A stretch of 5,557 bases of DNA from the NCBI GenBank assembly GCA_030544165.1, contig JAUNRP010000139.1:1-5557 (forward strand), in the 5' to 3' direction. The translations under genes were made by a program, and so were the position numbers. The notes below the pieces were generated by a model that ran no database searches, was not told the DNA's origin, and was given only the letters and a program-made list of their open reading frames with translations. This stretch comes from a bacterium. Its GTDB lineage: Bacteria > Actinomycetota > Actinomycetes > Actinomycetales > Actinomycetaceae. Shown piece after piece: positions 1 through 5,557 of the stretch. Within the stretch, counting starts at the first letter, position 1. The number at the start of each line of letters is the position of its first letter.

Positions 1-72
1 CCTGAGGAGGAGCCGGTCCCCGAGACCGGGCCGAGCACCGAGCCGGGAGACGGGGCGGCGCCCGGTGCGTAG
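1..72 (+). CDS. 3' end of an upstream gene, possibly sua5/yrdC (partial)
   Basis: Frame 1 is open from the left edge to a TAG at 70-72 and gives 23 residues rich in Pro, Glu and Gly (it begins PEEEPVPETG and ends GAAPGA). Such a tail looks like a disordered C-terminal extension and carries no diagnostic motif. The call to a Sua5/YrdC-type threonylcarbamoyl-AMP synthase (tRNA t6A biosynthesis) rests only on synteny: in Mycobacterium tuberculosis the gene before wecA (Rv1302) is a sua5-like gene (Rv1301). The stop lies 8 nt inside the following wecA gene, which suggests co-transcription and translational coupling. That the frame is coding is fairly likely; the identity is inference. Confidence 0.55.
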   Translation, partial: PEEEPVPETGPSTEPGDGAAPGA

Positions 73-1204
73 CTACCTCCTGGTGATGCTGATCGCGGCA
101 GCGGTGACGTTCCTGCTGGTGCCGATCGTGCGCCACCTCGCGCGCTACATCCACGCCCTGACCCCGGTGCGCTCGCGGGACATCCACACCACCCCGATTC
201 CGCGCCTGGGCGGACTCGCCATGTTCGTGGGCGTTGCCGTGGCCCTGCTGGCGGCCTCCCAGATCCCGTACCTGGGCTCGCAGTTCGCCCAGACCAACCA
301 GATCATCGGGGTGGGACTCGCGGCCCTCTGGGTGGTGCTGCTCGGAACCGCGGACGACCTGTGGGACCTGGACTGGTGGGCGAAGCTCGGGGGCCAGATC
401 TTCGCTGGCCTCATCCTCGCGTTCTTCGGCGTTGCCCTGGTGACCTTCCCGATCGCGGGCCTCACGGTGGGATCCACCCGGCTCTCCTTCTTCGCCACGG
501 TGTTCGTTGTGGTGTTCACGCTGAACGCCGTCAACTTCGTGGATGGGCTCGACGGGCTCGCGGCCGGCCTCGTGGGGATCGGGGGCAGCGCCTTCTTCCT
601 CTACACCTACCTCCTCACGCGTGCGAGCTCCCCGGAGGACTACTCCTCGCTCGCCGCCGCCGTGCTCGCGGCGATGGTGGGGGTGTGCGTGGGGTTCCTG
701 CCCCACAACTTCCACCCGGCCCGGATCTTCATGGGGGACTCGGGCGCGATGCTGCTGGGGCTGCTCTTCGCCGCCGCCACCATCATCGTGACCGGCAACA
801 TCGATCCCACCCGCGTCTCCATGGGCCAGGTGTTCCCCGCGTTCCTGCCCCTCCTGCTGCCCGTGGCGGTGCTCGCGCTCCCCGTGATCGACATGCTGCT
901 CGCGGTGGTGCGCCGGATCGGGCGGGGCCAGTCCCCCTTCCAGGCGGACCGGATGCACCTGCACCACCGCCTCCTCGATCTGGGCCACTCCCACAAGGGC
1001 GCGGTCTTCATCATGTACGTGTGGACGTTCGTGCTCTCCTTCTCCGTGGCACTGTTCGTGGTGCTGCCCCCCCGGGAGGTGGGCATGTTCGCCGCGGTGT
1101 GCGTGGTGATCGCCATCCTCCTCACCCGCTTTGCCCTGAGGAGACCGCCGTCTCCCGCGCCCGCCGGCCTCCCGGCACACGATGACACCAAGGAGCAGGT
1201 ATGA
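65..1204 (+). CDS. wecA: WecA/Rfe-type undecaprenyl (or decaprenyl)-phosphate GlcNAc-1-phosphate transferase
   Basis: This polytopic membrane enzyme of the MraY/WecA/TagO family (379 aa) transfers a GlcNAc-1-phosphate type sugar from a UDP-sugar to the polyprenyl-phosphate carrier, the first step of cell-wall polymer or polysaccharide assembly on the cytoplasmic face. Visible family signatures are TPIPRLGG at residues 43-50, the Asp pair D97-D98 in GTADDLWDL, the motif NAVNFVDGLDGLA at 154-166 with D160 and D163, FMGDSG at 222-227, and the histidine motif HLHHRL at 298-303 that marks the WecA branch. About ten hydrophobic segments fill the rest, and the tail after residue 358 is Pro-rich. The GTG start at 65 gives MRSYLL, like other actinobacterial members. 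Its ribosome site is weak (GGGAGA at 45-50, 14 nt upstream), so coupling to the overlapping upstream gene is likely. The exact sugar and the lipid length cannot be read from sequence. Confidence 0.93.
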   Translation: MRSYLLVMLIAAAVTFLLVPIVRHLARYIHALTPVRSRDIHTTPIPRLGGLAMFVGVAVALLAASQIPYLGSQFAQTNQIIGVGLAALWVVLLGTADDLWDLDWWAKLGGQIFAGLILAFFGVALVTFPIAGLTVGSTRLSFFATVFVVVFTLNAVNFVDGLDGLAAGLVGIGGSAFFLYTYLLTRASSPEDYSSLAAAVLAAMVGVCVGFLPHNFHPARIFMGDSGAMLLGLLFAAATIIVTGNIDPTRVSMGQVFPAFLPLLLPVAVLALPVIDMLLAVVRRIGRGQSPFQADRMHLHHRLLDLGHSHKGAVFIMYVWTFVLSFSVALFVVLPPREVGMFAAVCVVIAILLTRFALRRPPSPAPAGLPAHDDTKEQV

Positions 1205-1719
1205 CTGACCACGGCCGCACCACCCCGGCGTTCGGGCACGTGGACGAGGACTCGGCCCGCGCCACACGGGACATGTTCAACGCCATGCTCCGGTGGAAGT
1301 TCATCCTGCTCGGCGTGATCCTGGTGGCGGGCACCGGGCTTGGGTGGCTGTTCGCGGGAATGCCGGGCGTCTGGGCGGCACTCCTGGGAGCTGCCCTCTC
1401 CGGCGCCTTCGCGCTCACCACCGTCATCCTCGGGCAGATCACCGCGGACAAGCCGATCTGGGTGGCCTCCGGCGCACTCCTCGGTGGCTGGCTCGCCAAG
1501 ATGGTGATCCTGTTCGCGGTCCTCATCGCGGTGCGGGGTCAGGACTTCTACAACCGGTACGTGCTGTTCGGCGTGGTGGTGGTGGCCATCATCGGCTCCA
1601 CGGCGATCGAGGTACGGGAGGCCATGCGGGCACGGGTGCCGTACACGGCGCCCACCCAGCCTGCGGCGCGCCGGCCCGAGGATGCCGAGGGACCCGAGGG
1701 CCACGCCCCGGGACAGTGA
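1201..1719 (+). CDS. atpI: AtpI-like four-helix membrane protein of the atp locus
   Basis: A 172-aa protein with a charged cytoplasmic-looking N-terminus (residues 1-32), four probable membrane helices at about 33-52, 56-79, 87-110 and 118-136, and a Pro/Glu/Gly-rich hydrophilic tail from 145 onward. Size, topology and position just before atpB match the small AtpI-type protein of atp operons (Rv1303 is the positional counterpart in M. tuberculosis). AtpI proteins are proposed to help assemble the c-ring or Fo; they are usually dispensable and poorly conserved, so there is no catalytic motif to check. The ATG overlaps the wecA stop as ATGA and has a good ribosome site (AAGGAG, 1190-1195, 5 nt away) inside wecA, so translation is coupled to wecA. 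It is 175 nt from atpB. The AtpI role is inferred from context more than from sequence. Confidence 0.75.
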   Translation: MTDHGRTTPAFGHVDEDSARATRDMFNAMLRWKFILLGVILVAGTGLGWLFAGMPGVWAALLGAALSGAFALTTVILGQITADKPIWVASGALLGGWLAKMVILFAVLIAVRGQDFYNRYVLFGVVVVAIIGSTAIEVREAMRARVPYTAPTQPAARRPEDAEGPEGHAPGQ

Positions 1720-1815
1720 GGTGCCCGCCGGGCAGTGCTGTGGGACTTGTCACGAATGGCGCCAGATCCAGCACCCGCAGCGTGGAACGGGGCGCGCACC
1801 CCCGATCACATACGT

Positions 1816-1821
1816 TAGGCT
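1816..1821 (+). promoter_or_regulatory. candidate -10 element TAGGCT
   Basis: TAGGCT fits the TANNNT pattern of actinobacterial housekeeping -10 boxes and sits in the least GC-rich patch of the gap (ATCACATACGTTAGGCT). Transcription would start near 1828, giving a leader of roughly 65 nt before atpB. An overlapping alternative is TACGTT at 1811-1816. No acceptable -35 hexamer lies 16-19 nt upstream of either, so the call is weak. Confidence 0.3.
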
Positions 1822-1881
1822 CGACCCGTTCCGTGGCTGACCATGATGTCCTGCCACGCCCTCCACGTTCGTCACTATCCC

Positions 1882-1886
1882 GGGAG
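1882..1886 (+). promoter_or_regulatory. ribosome binding site deciding the atpB GTG start
   Basis: GGGAG lies 8 nt before the GTG at 1895. The later in-frame ATG codons (1913, 1925, 1934) have no comparable site at proper spacing, so the GTG is preferred. Confidence 0.65.
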
Positions 1887-1894
1887 TTGCCCAC

Positions 1895-2737
1895 GTGAAT
1901 GCGCTCGCAGCGATGACGAGTCTCATGCTCCCGATGGCGGAGGGTGACGACGGAGGATTCCACGGTCCGCAGATCAGCGAGTTCTTCCCCCCGGCGTTCC
2001 TGTTCGAGGGCACCATCTTCGAGATGAACCGGATCATGCTGATCCGCCTGGTGGCTGCCATCGCGATCACCCTGTTCTTCGTCTGGGCCACCCGCAGGAT
2101 GTCCCTGGTGCCGAGCCGGAAGCAGTCCCTGGCCGAGATGGGCCTGGGATTCGTCAGGAACTCCGTGGCCGTGGAGGTGCTGGGAGAGGAGAAGGGGAGG
2201 AAGTACACGCCCCTCCTCACCGTCATCTTCTTCTCCGTCCTCGCCATGAACATCACGGGAATCATCCCGTTCATGAACATCGCCGGATCCTCCGTGGTGG
2301 GCTTCCCCATGACCATGGCGGTGATCGCCCTCGTGGCCTTCATCTGGGCAGGAATCGCCCACGCCCACGGATCGAACGGGCTCACCCGGACCGGGAACTT
2401 CTTCAAGAGCCAGCTCTTCCCCGCCGGGGTGCCGTGGCCGATCTACATCATCCTCACGCCGATCGAGCTGATCTCCACCTTCATCCTGCGCCCACTCACC
2501 CTCACCATCCGTCTGCTCGCCAACATGATGAGCGGCCACTTCCTCCTGGTGTTGTGCTTCTCCGCCACCAACTTCCTGTTCATGGAGGCGGCGGGTGCGA
2601 TGAAGCTCGGTGGAGTGGTGACCCTCGCAGCGGGTGTTGCGTTCACGATCTTCGAGCTGTTCATCGCCGCACTGCAGGCCTTCATCTTCGCCCTCTTGTC
2701 CGCCGTCTACATCGAACTCTCCACGTCAGAACACTAA
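1895..2737 (+). CDS. atpB: F1Fo-ATP synthase subunit a (proton channel stator)
   Basis: Subunit a (280 aa) forms the two proton half-channels against the c-ring in the membrane. The protein has a roughly 45-residue N-terminal part, then membrane segments near 47-65, 105-126, 137-156 and 182-200, and the long helices from about 203-232 and 238-275. The essential arginine is R206 in LTLTIRLLAN (E. coli R210), followed by N210; Q261 matches E. coli Q252. H215 and E254 occupy the places of E. coli E219 and H245, the reciprocal His/Glu arrangement common outside enterobacteria. The end QAFIFALLSAVYI is classic for the family. The GTG start is supported by GGGAG 8 nt upstream; the stop is TAA. It lies first in the compact atpB-E-F-H-A block and is separated from atpE by a structured 73-nt spacer. 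Confidence 0.97.
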   Translation: MNALAAMTSLMLPMAEGDDGGFHGPQISEFFPPAFLFEGTIFEMNRIMLIRLVAAIAITLFFVWATRRMSLVPSRKQSLAEMGLGFVRNSVAVEVLGEEKGRKYTPLLTVIFFSVLAMNITGIIPFMNIAGSSVVGFPMTMAVIALVAFIWAGIAHAHGSNGLTRTGNFFKSQLFPAGVPWPIYIILTPIELISTFILRPLTLTIRLLANMMSGHFLLVLCFSATNFLFMEAAGAMKLGGVVTLAAGVAFTIFELFIAALQAFIFALLSAVYIELSTSEH

Positions 2738-2741
2738 GAAC

Positions 2742-2759
2742 TTCCCGCCTCGGCGGGAA
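2742..2759 (+). promoter_or_regulatory. perfect hairpin in the atpB-atpE spacer
   Basis: TTCCCGCC (2742-2749) and GGCGGGAA (2752-2759) are exact reverse complements. As RNA this gives a 7-bp stem closed by a CUCG loop (YNMG-type tetraloop) or an 8-bp stem with a 2-nt loop. It begins 4 nt after the atpB stop. No T-run follows, so it looks like an intercistronic stability or partial-termination element rather than a full terminator. The function is inferred. Confidence 0.6.
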
Positions 2760-2768
2760 CACAGCCGG

Positions 2769-2784
2769 CCGGGCATGCGCCCGG
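2769..2784 (+). promoter_or_regulatory. second hairpin in the atpB-atpE spacer
   Basis: CCGGGC (2769-2774) and GCCCGG (2779-2784) can pair around an ATGC loop, 9 nt after the first hairpin and 11 nt before the atpE ribosome site. Such short GC stems arise often in GC-rich DNA, so the evidence is mainly its place in an ordered spacer. Confidence 0.45.
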
Positions 2785-2795
2785 ACGAACATCAC

Positions 2796-2802
2796 GGAAG
2801 GA
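2796..2802 (+). promoter_or_regulatory. strong ribosome binding site of atpE
   Basis: GGAAGGA ends 8 nt before the ATG at 2811 and sits in an A-rich, apparently unpaired stretch (2785-2810). It decides the start against the in-frame ATG at 2775, which lies in the loop of the second hairpin and has no ribosome site. Confidence 0.75.
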
Positions 2803-2810
2803 AACACCCC

Positions 2811-3014
2811 ATGGAAGGCAACATCGCCACGATCGGCTACGGCCTCGCGACCCTCGGCCCCGGTATCGGCCTGGGTATCCTCGTGGGCAAGACCCAGGAG
2901 GCCACCGCGCGCCAGCCGGAGATGGCCGGCCCGATCCGCATCAACATGTTCATCGGTGCGGCGTTCGTTGAGGCGCTCGGTCTGCTCGGCCTGGTCGCCG
3001 GTCTGATCCTCTAA
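2811..3014 (+). CDS. atpE: F1Fo-ATP synthase subunit c (proton-carrying rotor ring)
   Basis: A hairpin of two membrane helices, many copies of which form the rotor ring. The glycine-rich first helix carries GPGIGLG at residues 16-22, the polar loop is ARQPE at 33-37, and the second helix holds the proton-binding carboxylate E54 in AFVEALGLLG. The distance from loop Arg (34) to E54 is 20 residues, as in E. coli (R41 to D61), so there is no internal deletion. At 67 aa the protein is short: both ends are trimmed (7 residues at the N-side and 5 at the C-side compared with E. coli), and it stops within the hydrophobic segment (VAGLIL). The places of the Ilyobacter Na+ ligands Q32 and S66 hold L21 and A55, so proton coupling is expected. 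The reading frame is open upstream into atpB, but the ATG at 2811 has the strong ribosome site. Confidence 0.96.
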   Translation: MEGNIATIGYGLATLGPGIGLGILVGKTQEATARQPEMAGPIRINMFIGAAFVEALGLLGLVAGLIL

Positions 3015-3019
3015 GAGAC

Positions 3020-3024
3020 GGGGA
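3020..3024 (+). promoter_or_regulatory. weak ribosome binding site deciding the atpF GTG start
   Basis: GGGGA lies 8 nt before the GTG at 3033. The in-frame ATG at 3054 (codon 8) has only a C/T-rich upstream stretch and no ribosome site, so GTG is preferred, though less surely than for the neighbouring genes. Confidence 0.5.
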
Positions 3025-3032
3025 CTCGTTCC

Positions 3033-3605
3033 GTGTTTCCCGTGATCGTGCCCATGGCGTCCGAGACGCCGAGTGGTATCGGACTGCTCATCCCACCGTG
3101 GTATGACATCATCTGGTCGGCGGTGGCGATCGCCATCATCGCCGTCCCCATGGTGATGTTCGTGCTCCCCCGGGTCACCGCCATGCTCGACGAGCGTGCG
3201 GAGAAGATCGAGGGTGGCATCCAGGCCGGGGAGCAGGCCCGTGCCGAAGCAGCCGAACTCCGCGCCCGGTTCGACGACGAGATCGCGGCCGCGCGCCGCG
3301 AGGCCGCCGGCATCCGTGACCGCGCCTCGGAGGAGGGCAAGGCCATCGTGGCCGAGGCCCGTGCCAAGGCCGAGTCCGAGGGTCAGCGGATCGTTGCCGC
3401 CGCCAACCGTCAGATCGAGGCCGACCGCCAGGCCGCCGAGATCTCGCTGCGTTCCGAGGTGGGCCTCATGGCCAGCCAGCTCGCATCGCGCATCGTGGGT
3501 GAGACGCTCACCGACGGAGACATGCAGACGCGTGTGATCGATCGCTTCCTCTCCGATCTCGAGGCCGAGAGCCCCGTTGGAATCGCTGCGGAGGGGGAGA
3601 AGTAG
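3033..3605 (+). CDS. atpF: F1Fo-ATP synthase subunit b (peripheral stalk)
   Basis: Subunit b (190 aa) anchors the peripheral stalk in the membrane and holds F1 against rotor torque. One membrane helix lies at about residues 22-45 (it begins with IPPWYDIIWSA, typical of actinobacterial b), followed by LPRVTAMLDERAEKIEGGI at 45-63 and a long Ala/Glu/Arg-rich amphipathic helix (about 50-155) that would pair with a second b. The C-terminal part (about 140-178) is the delta-binding end. The frame starts at GTG 3033 with only a weak GGGGA site. It begins 18 nt after the atpE stop and ends 2 nt before atpH, so it is surely in the same operon. It is a single ordinary b, not fused to delta as the second b-like domain is in mycobacteria. 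Confidence 0.95.
   Translation: MFPVIVPMASETPSGIGLLIPPWYDIIWSAVAIAIIAVPMVMFVLPRVTAMLDERAEKIEGGIQAGEQARAEAAELRARFDDEIAAARREAAGIRDRASEEGKAIVAEARAKAESEGQRIVAAANRQIEADRQAAEISLRSEVGLMASQLASRIVGETLTDGDMQTRVIDRFLSDLEAESPVGIAAEGEK
3594..3599 (+). promoter_or_regulatory. ribosome binding site of atpH inside the end of atpF
   Basis: GGGGAG ends 8 nt before the ATG at 3608. A second in-frame ATG at 3614 would have 14 nt spacing. Family starts often read MR at that place, so a start two codons later is not excluded, but spacing favours 3608. Confidence 0.6.
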
Positions 3606-3607
3606 TC

Positions 3608-4429
3608 ATGGAGATGCGAGCAATCAGCCAGTCGTCCTTCGATGCCGCCGCCGAGCGGTGGGAGACCGTCATGGCCTCCACCGAGGGTGACCTGAAGCAG
3701 ATGTCGCTCGACATGCTCCTCGTGACTGACACGCTCGATGCGAACTCCCAGCTCCGCCGCATCCTCACCGATCCGGCCGCGAGCGCGGACGCCAAGGCGA
3801 ACCTCATCGACAACGTGTTCCGGGGCAAGGTCCACGAGGACGTCCTCGACCTCGCGAAGGGGATGGCCCGCGCACACTGGTCGGACGAGGGCGATCTCGC
3901 AGGATCCATCGGGCGCCTCGCCAGCACCACCGTCATGGCGGATGCCGAGCGCAACGGGCACCTGGTCCAGATGGCCGACGAGATGTTCGCTGTGGAGCAG
4001 TTGCTCACCAAGGAGCGGCGCCTCCGGGACCACCTCGGTGACCCGATGAAGGCTCCCGACCAGCGGATCCGGCTCGTGGAGGAGGTGTTCGGAGGGAAGG
4101 TCTCCGAGTACACCCTCATGATGCTGCGCCGGATGGTCTGGGCCCCCCGCCACCAGGGCGTCATCTCCTCCCTCCGGGCGCACACCCGCCTCGCTGCCGA
4201 GCGCCGGGACCGGAAGGTGGCGGTGGTCACCGCCGCACTTCCGCTCAGCACCGCGCAGGTGGAGCGCGTGGAGAAGCTCCTCGCGGAGCGCTACGGCAGC
4301 AATGTCCAGGTGCACGTTCGAATCGACCCCGAGATCATCGGTGGAATGCGGATCGTGGTGGGTGACGACATCGTGGATGGCACGGTCTCCTCCCGCCTCG
4401 CCGCACTCCAGCGCGACCTCTCAGACTGA
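3608..4429 (+). CDS. atpH: F1Fo-ATP synthase subunit delta, long actinobacterial form
   Basis: Delta (OSCP in mitochondria) sits on top of F1 and ties the alpha N-termini to the b stalk. At 273 aa it is about 95 residues longer than E. coli delta (177 aa), as is common in Actinobacteria. The C-terminal domain (about 200-273) is canonical: KVAVVTAALPLS at 203-214, then VRIDPEIIGGMRIVVGD at 237-253 and the final DGTVSSRLAAL. The extra length lies in the N-terminal helical part. Residues 36-90 and 126-180 align without a gap at an offset of exactly 90, sharing the landmarks LR..L.DP and VF.GKV, so the helical domain appears duplicated. There is no membrane helix and no b-like fusion. The gene starts 2 nt after the atpF stop and is 41 nt ahead of atpA. 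No frameshift or broken region is seen. Confidence 0.95.
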   Translation: MEMRAISQSSFDAAAERWETVMASTEGDLKQMSLDMLLVTDTLDANSQLRRILTDPAASADAKANLIDNVFRGKVHEDVLDLAKGMARAHWSDEGDLAGSIGRLASTTVMADAERNGHLVQMADEMFAVEQLLTKERRLRDHLGDPMKAPDQRIRLVEEVFGGKVSEYTLMMLRRMVWAPRHQGVISSLRAHTRLAAERRDRKVAVVTAALPLSTAQVERVEKLLAERYGSNVQVHVRIDPEIIGGMRIVVGDDIVDGTVSSRLAALQRDLSD

Positions 4430-4431
4430 CC

Positions 4432-4446
4432 GACCCACCACGGGTC
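4432..4446 (+). promoter_or_regulatory. small hairpin in the atpH-atpA spacer
   Basis: GACCC (4432-4436) and GGGTC (4442-4446) pair around ACCAC, starting 2 nt after the atpH stop. It precedes an A-rich stretch with the atpA ribosome site (AAGGA, 4456-4460). The stem is only 5 bp and no T-run follows, so this is a weak element, noted because the same order (stop, hairpin, A-rich ribosome site) occurs before atpE. Confidence 0.35.
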
Positions 4447-4470
4447 CACACCAAGAAGGAAGCCCATCAA

Positions 4471-5557
<1,087 letters not shown>

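Larger units (their letters stand above)
1720..1894 (+). promoter_or_regulatory. atpI-atpB intergenic region, probable atp promoter/leader
   Basis: This 175-nt gap is the only sizeable non-coding stretch in the window and holds no convincing small gene. Seen in it: a short inverted repeat right after the atpI stop (TGCCC 1722-1726, GGGCA 1730-1734), a second 5-bp inverted repeat with a 7-nt loop (CGGGG 1788-1792, CCCCG 1800-1804), a less GC-rich patch around 1804-1818, and a ribosome site at 1882-1886. Neither inverted repeat is followed by a T-run, so neither is a clear terminator. The position in front of atpB makes it the natural place for the main promoter of the ATP synthase genes. That role is inferred. 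Confidence 0.5.

Noticed and set aside
640..1704. Long open frame (354 codons) on the minus strand across wecA and atpI
   Set aside because: Typical GC-rich shadow frame opposite two well-supported genes; its translation is rich in Arg, His, Gly and Glu without domain features or a plausible ribosome site.
1722..1734. Rho-independent terminator after atpI
   Set aside because: Only a 5-bp stem with a 3-nt loop and no T-run afterwards.
1784..1816. ECF-sigma type promoter (GGAAC ... GTT) before atpB
   Set aside because: The spacing between the two elements is 25 nt, well beyond the 16-18 nt such promoters need.
1589..2539. 316-codon minus-strand frame across atpB
   Set aside because: Low-complexity Glu/Gly/His/Asp-rich translation, the mirror of atpB codons; no family resemblance.
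2634..2810. Upstream in-frame extension of atpE (possible starts inside atpB or at ATG 2775)
   Set aside because: The extension would add Arg/Ser-rich sequence unlike any c subunit; ATG 2811 has a strong ribosome site and gives a normal first helix.
2811..3014. Sodium-coupled c subunit
   Set aside because: The GPGIG sequence resembles the Ilyobacter protein, but the Na+ ligand positions Q32 and S66 are Leu and Ala here, so proton use is expected.

Overview
The window is a high-GC stretch with every gene on the + strand. It matches the classical actinobacterial F1Fo-ATP synthase locus. The organism is most likely a high-GC actinobacterium. The 67-residue c subunit with its GPGIGLG motif and the roughly 270-residue delta subunit fit Micrococcales-type bacteria (perhaps a Dermabacteraceae/Brachybacterium relative). 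That placement is recall of family style, not a search.

Layout from left to right: (1) the last 23 codons of an upstream gene, a Pro/Glu-rich tail, probably sua5/yrdC by synteny; (2) wecA (rfe), a polyprenyl-phosphate GlcNAc-1-phosphate transferase, overlapping the upstream gene by 8 nt; (3) an AtpI-like four-helix membrane protein, overlapping wecA by ATGA; (4) a 175-nt gap that is the most likely place for an atp promoter; (5) atpB (subunit a), a 73-nt structured spacer, atpE (c), atpF (b), atpH (delta, long actinobacterial form) and atpA (alpha), which runs off the right edge after 362 codons. The remaining genes (atpG, atpD, atpC) would be expected just outside.

AtpB and the AtpE ring form the membrane proton channel and rotor. 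AtpF and AtpH form the peripheral stalk that holds the F1 head, of which AtpA is the non-catalytic nucleotide-binding subunit. AtpI is thought to assist c-ring or Fo assembly. WecA belongs to cell-envelope polymer synthesis and is a conserved neighbour rather than a partner of the synthase.

I see no mobile element, CRISPR array, RNA gene or unknown system; this is a core housekeeping region. The points worth a second look are a gapless internal duplication in AtpH, the unusually minimal c subunit, small hairpins placed directly after the stop codons of atpI, atpB and atpH, the contrast in translation-start strength between atpE and its neighbours, and the separation of atpI from the rest of the atp genes.
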